Below are positions 4,761 through 5,727 of a DNA stretch of 5,727 nt, piece by piece. The stretch is from Hyphomicrobiales bacterium (GTDB lineage Bacteria > Pseudomonadota > Alphaproteobacteria > Rhizobiales > CAYWUX01). Each line of letters starts with the position of its first letter. Positions within the stretch are counted from its first letter, which is position 1. A program made the position numbers and the translations under genes. A model generated the notes under the pieces. That model made no database searches, was not told the DNA's origin, and worked only from the letters and a program-made list of their open reading frames with translations. The stretch is taken from contig JANQOC010000046.1 in assembly GCA_028279265.1 (NCBI GenBank), positions 1 through 5,727 on the forward strand, written 5' to 3'.

Positions 4761-5727
4761 ATCCTCGGCCCCATGGGTTTCTTGCTTCTAGGCTTGAATT
4801 TGATGAAATGCTTTTCTTCGGATGTGGTCCATGCGTCAGGAATTTTCCACGGCGGATTCCCACGCGCATCTTCCGGTATGTCAAAATCATGGGTCAGAAA
4901 CGACAGAACCGGCTCCGGCGCCATGAACACGGCATAGAGCGCCGCCCTTCTAAGGACCCGGTTGGGGGGCCAGAGCTTATCCAGGTAGGTGGCTCCCAAC
5001 GCCGACTTGGTGCGACTTTCCAACCACGGATCTTCAAGCAGAGCGCTCCTCAAGATGACAAATGCCCAGAACAGATTGGTCGAAGTGCTGTTTCTGAGTT
5101 TTGCTTCGAGAAGAGCCTTATCGTTCTCGAAAATCCGACTGAGCGCGTTGAGAAGGGTTCGCTTGACCCGCACCAGCTGGAAAACGGTATTGACTTCCTG
5201 ATGTTTCAGGATCCAGGCGTATTTGCCCAGACTGGAAAAATCATAAGTCCGCATCAGGGCGCGATAAGCACCTGAAGCCTTTGTCGGCCGGTGTCCCGGT
5301 CGGTAAACATATCTGTAACTCGTGAGATCGAGTAGATCGCACAGCTCCGAAAGTGTAACCTCGTTGTCCGCAAGCCTGGCCTTAAGGACATCGTAGGATC
5401 TTTCGGCACCGCTTTTATGCAGGACCGGCAGGGCTCTTTGCCAGGTCAAAGTCTCATTGGAGCCGGAATAGCTGCCGGCAAGTTTTCCGAGACAGGACAA
5501 TTCGTCCGTCCAGTCCGAACTCATGGTGTCCAGGGCGCGACAGAGCACCTCCGTTCCCCACGGTTTCTCCGAGCGAAAATATTGTTCGTCCTCGGGATGC
5601 TTACCAAGACCGGAGGGGAGCTTGTGGTCACCGTCATCAGGCTCTTGGTCAAAAAAATCATCCGGCGCCTCCGAAATATCGAGATCGTCGAGCCAGTCGG
5701 GGAGGAACCCGGCGTTACGCAGCTGAT
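4757..5727 (-). CDS. Unrecognised helix-rich protein with acidic N-terminal segment (5' end outside window)
   Basis: I do not recognise this protein. The frame is open to the right edge: from the GTG at 5548 it continues through 59 more codons without a stop to base 5725, so at least 322 residues are encoded and the true start is outside. The first visible stretch (about 11-48) is very acidic, with repeated Asp/Glu, and low in complexity. The rest (about 60-322) is rich in Leu, Ala and Arg with aromatic residues and looks mostly alpha-helical, possibly with repeat-like helical pairs, though no repeat unit is clear. No membrane helix, signal peptide or catalytic motif was seen. It ends in a basic tail (KFKPRSKKP). 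The stop overlaps the ATPase start as ATGA, so it is translationally coupled to the MoxR-DUF2201 pair. It is a candidate adaptor or client, by inference only. Confidence 0.85.
   Translation of the reverse strand, partial: QLRNAGFLPDWLDDLDISEAPDDFFDQEPDDGDHKLPSGLGKHPEDEQYFRSEKPWGTEVLCRALDTMSSDWTDELSCLGKLAGSYSGSNETLTWQRALPVLHKSGAERSYDVLKARLADNEVTLSELCDLLDLTSYRYVYRPGHRPTKASGAYRALMRTYDFSSLGKYAWILKHQEVNTVFQLVRVKRTLLNALSRIFENDKALLEAKLRNSTSTNLFWAFVILRSALLEDPWLESRTKSALGATYLDKLWPPNRVLRRAALYAVFMAPEPVLSFLTHDFDIPEDARGNPPWKIPDAWTTSEEKHFIKFKPRSKKPMGPRI

Noticed and set aside
4386..4937. 183-codon + strand frame (and the 188-codon one at 4709-5275)
   Set aside because: Both are antisense to well-supported genes and span gene boundaries, with Arg-, Gln- and Ser-rich sequence; they are shadows of the - strand coding.
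5651..5657. Run of seven A (T7 on the coding strand) as a programmed slippage site
   Set aside because: The frame reads through it smoothly as Phe-Phe and both sides are consistent with one continuous protein; there is no alternative frame of interest.
1..5727. CRISPR array, tRNA/rRNA genes, insertion sequences, attachment sites
   Set aside because: No spaced direct repeats, cloverleaf-like segments, transposase frames or terminal inverted repeats were seen on either strand.

Overview
The window looks like chromosomal DNA of a Gram-negative bacterium, most likely an alphaproteobacterium. The basis is gene order and protein style: a yggT - DUF167 (yggU-like) - folD run is a familiar alphaproteobacterial arrangement. 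This is inference from family knowledge, not a database result. Coding density is high and GC is moderate, apart from one clearly AT-rich stretch near 2320-2390.

Left part (1-2016), housekeeping. The window opens inside the 3' end of pyrF (orotidine 5'-phosphate decarboxylase, + strand). It faces folD (bifunctional methylene-THF dehydrogenase/cyclohydrolase, - strand) tail to tail across 16 bp. Reading leftward on the - strand, yggT (small two-helix membrane protein), a DUF167 protein and folD are packed with gaps of 7 and 24 bp and look like one operon. The 124 bp before yggT contain a repeated CTTGCGG word.

Middle part (2017-2425), mostly without conserved genes. It holds an AT-rich probable promoter region, a 7-bp-arm inverted repeat, and a possible small gene (83 codons, GTG start with a good Shine-Dalgarno) for a cysteine-bearing, single-helix membrane protein. 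The small gene is unproven.

Right part (2426-5727), a tightly coupled three-gene - strand cassette. In transcription order it has: (1) an unrecognised protein with an acidic start and a helix-rich body, whose reading frame runs off the right edge; (2) a MoxR-like AAA+ ATPase; (3) a DUF2201-type protein joining an HExxH metallopeptidase-like domain to a C-terminal VWA domain with an intact MIDAS motif. The junctions are a 4-bp ATGA overlap and an 11-bp overlap with a probable TTG start, so the three products are probably made together and act together. MoxR ATPase plus VWA pairs usually remodel or insert metal into a partner. Here the upstream unknown protein is the natural candidate adaptor or target, but no substrate can be read from the sequence. 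This cassette is the part most worth attention.
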